A model generated the notes under the pieces. The model saw only the letters and a program-made list of their open reading frames with translations. It was not told where the DNA came from and did no database searches. DNA of 14,397 nt from Gallionellaceae bacterium (GTDB lineage Bacteria > Pseudomonadota > Gammaproteobacteria > Burkholderiales > Gallionellaceae), in the NCBI GenBank assembly GCA_030646595.1, contig JAUSKS010000218.1:1-14397 (forward strand). The letters run 5' to 3'. Numbering within the stretch: the stretch's first letter is position 1; each line of letters starts with the position of its first letter. Positions 13,974-14,397 of the stretch are shown here, piece after piece. The position numbers were made by a program, and so were the translations under genes.

Positions 13974-14397
13974 TCAGAGCGCAAAGACTGCCAGTGCGCC
14001 GATTAATATCAGCGACACTAATACGATCAATAGCAAATTTCTTTCTTGGTTATTTTGCCTGGGTGGTGGCAACACAGGCGGCGTATTGACAAAGGGCTGA
14101 GCCACATTAGGGACAGTCGCCTGAAAAGCATGCAGCTTTAATGTTTTGGAAAGTTCGGCGACTTCATCGCTGGAGCTGATCATGGCTGCCAGGCGCAAAG
14201 TGGCGCTGGCAGAATCGAAAGCGGGGGATAAGCCTATAGTCGGAATGGATTGAGACCCATCCGTATCCTCGCTCGGCTGACCGGAAACCGGGATGGCGTC
14301 TGCTAACTGCCTCTTGCCAGAGGAAACACGGTCACTGGATAGGCTATCGCGGCAGATATGTAAATCATTGGCCAGGTCACGCGCATTGTGATAACGG
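13974..14397 (-). CDS. Probable serine/threonine protein kinase, C-terminal end (partial)
   Basis: An open frame of 140 residues running in from the right edge. It starts RYHNARDLANDLHICRDSL, which matches the last helix of bacterial Hanks-type Ser/Thr kinases (the R-Y-x-x-A-x-D-L-A-x-D-L pattern after the APE and DxW regions). A low-complexity polar region follows (SSGKRQLADAIPVSG, SEDTDGSQS), then a proline-rich stretch (NTPPVLPPPRQNN) and a final hydrophobic segment (LLLIVLVSLILIGALAVFAL) that ends the protein. Ending at the membrane segment, without an extracellular sensor domain, would leave the kinase tail-anchored on the cytoplasmic side. The catalytic part lies outside the window, so the kinase call rests on the short helix and the layout. 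It lies just upstream of ygfX. Confidence 0.6.
   Translation of the reverse strand, partial: RYHNARDLANDLHICRDSLSSDRVSSGKRQLADAIPVSGQPSEDTDGSQSIPTIGLSPAFDSASATLRLAAMISSSDEVAELSKTLKLHAFQATVPNVAQPFVNTPPVLPPPRQNNQERNLLLIVLVSLILIGALAVFAL

Overview
The window looks like ordinary chromosome of a betaproteobacterium of about 50% GC, probably Nitrosomonadales (Gallionellaceae or Nitrosomonadaceae). I infer this from the block rpsP-rimM-trmD-rplS followed by ogt and xerD, the rpoE-rseA-rseB-degP (algU-mucA-mucB-mucD type) operon divergent from nadB, and the protein style. Species cannot be fixed from the sequence alone.

Layout. Nearly everything is on the minus strand; only nadB is on plus. From the right edge: the C-terminal end of a probable Ser/Thr protein kinase (to 13974) and ygfX (13546-13968), which overlaps the 3' end of convergent nadB (11985-13556) by 11 bases. 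A 213-base divergent region (11772-11984) carries candidate sigma-70 and sigma-E promoters for rpoE. The envelope-stress operon rpoE-rseA-rseB-degP (11771-8196) ends in a strong rho-independent terminator (8142-8173). Next comes an unusual two-gene unit (8103-3452). Then the rpsP-rimM-trmD-rplS operon (3344-1407) with its own promoter and a terminator (1360-1387), then ogt (1304-780) and xerD (770 to the left edge).

The most notable part is the two-gene unit. Gene 1 encodes N-terminal membrane segments, an SPFH/Band 7 region, a long beta-propeller-like region and the first half of a DHOR/DUF1111 di-heme oxidoreductase, with heme site CASCH. Gene 2 overlaps it by 4 bases (ATGA) and encodes a YeiH/UPF0324 membrane transporter followed by the second half of the same di-heme family, with heme site CGKCH. 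The break falls at the usual boundary between the two heme domains, as if a transporter gene had been placed inside a di-heme enzyme gene. The two products would both have to put their heme halves in the periplasm, where they could reassemble next to the transporter. This is inference, but the domain order, complementary halves and coupled reading frames are visible.

The remaining genes are housekeeping: 30S maturation and tRNA m1G37 modification (rpsP, rimM, trmD, rplS), direct DNA repair (ogt), chromosome dimer resolution (xerD), NAD synthesis (nadB) and envelope stress control (sigma-E with its anti-sigma system and a periplasmic protease). No tRNA, rRNA, CRISPR array, insertion sequence or prophage feature was seen. 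No stretch longer than about 300 bases lacks a gene.
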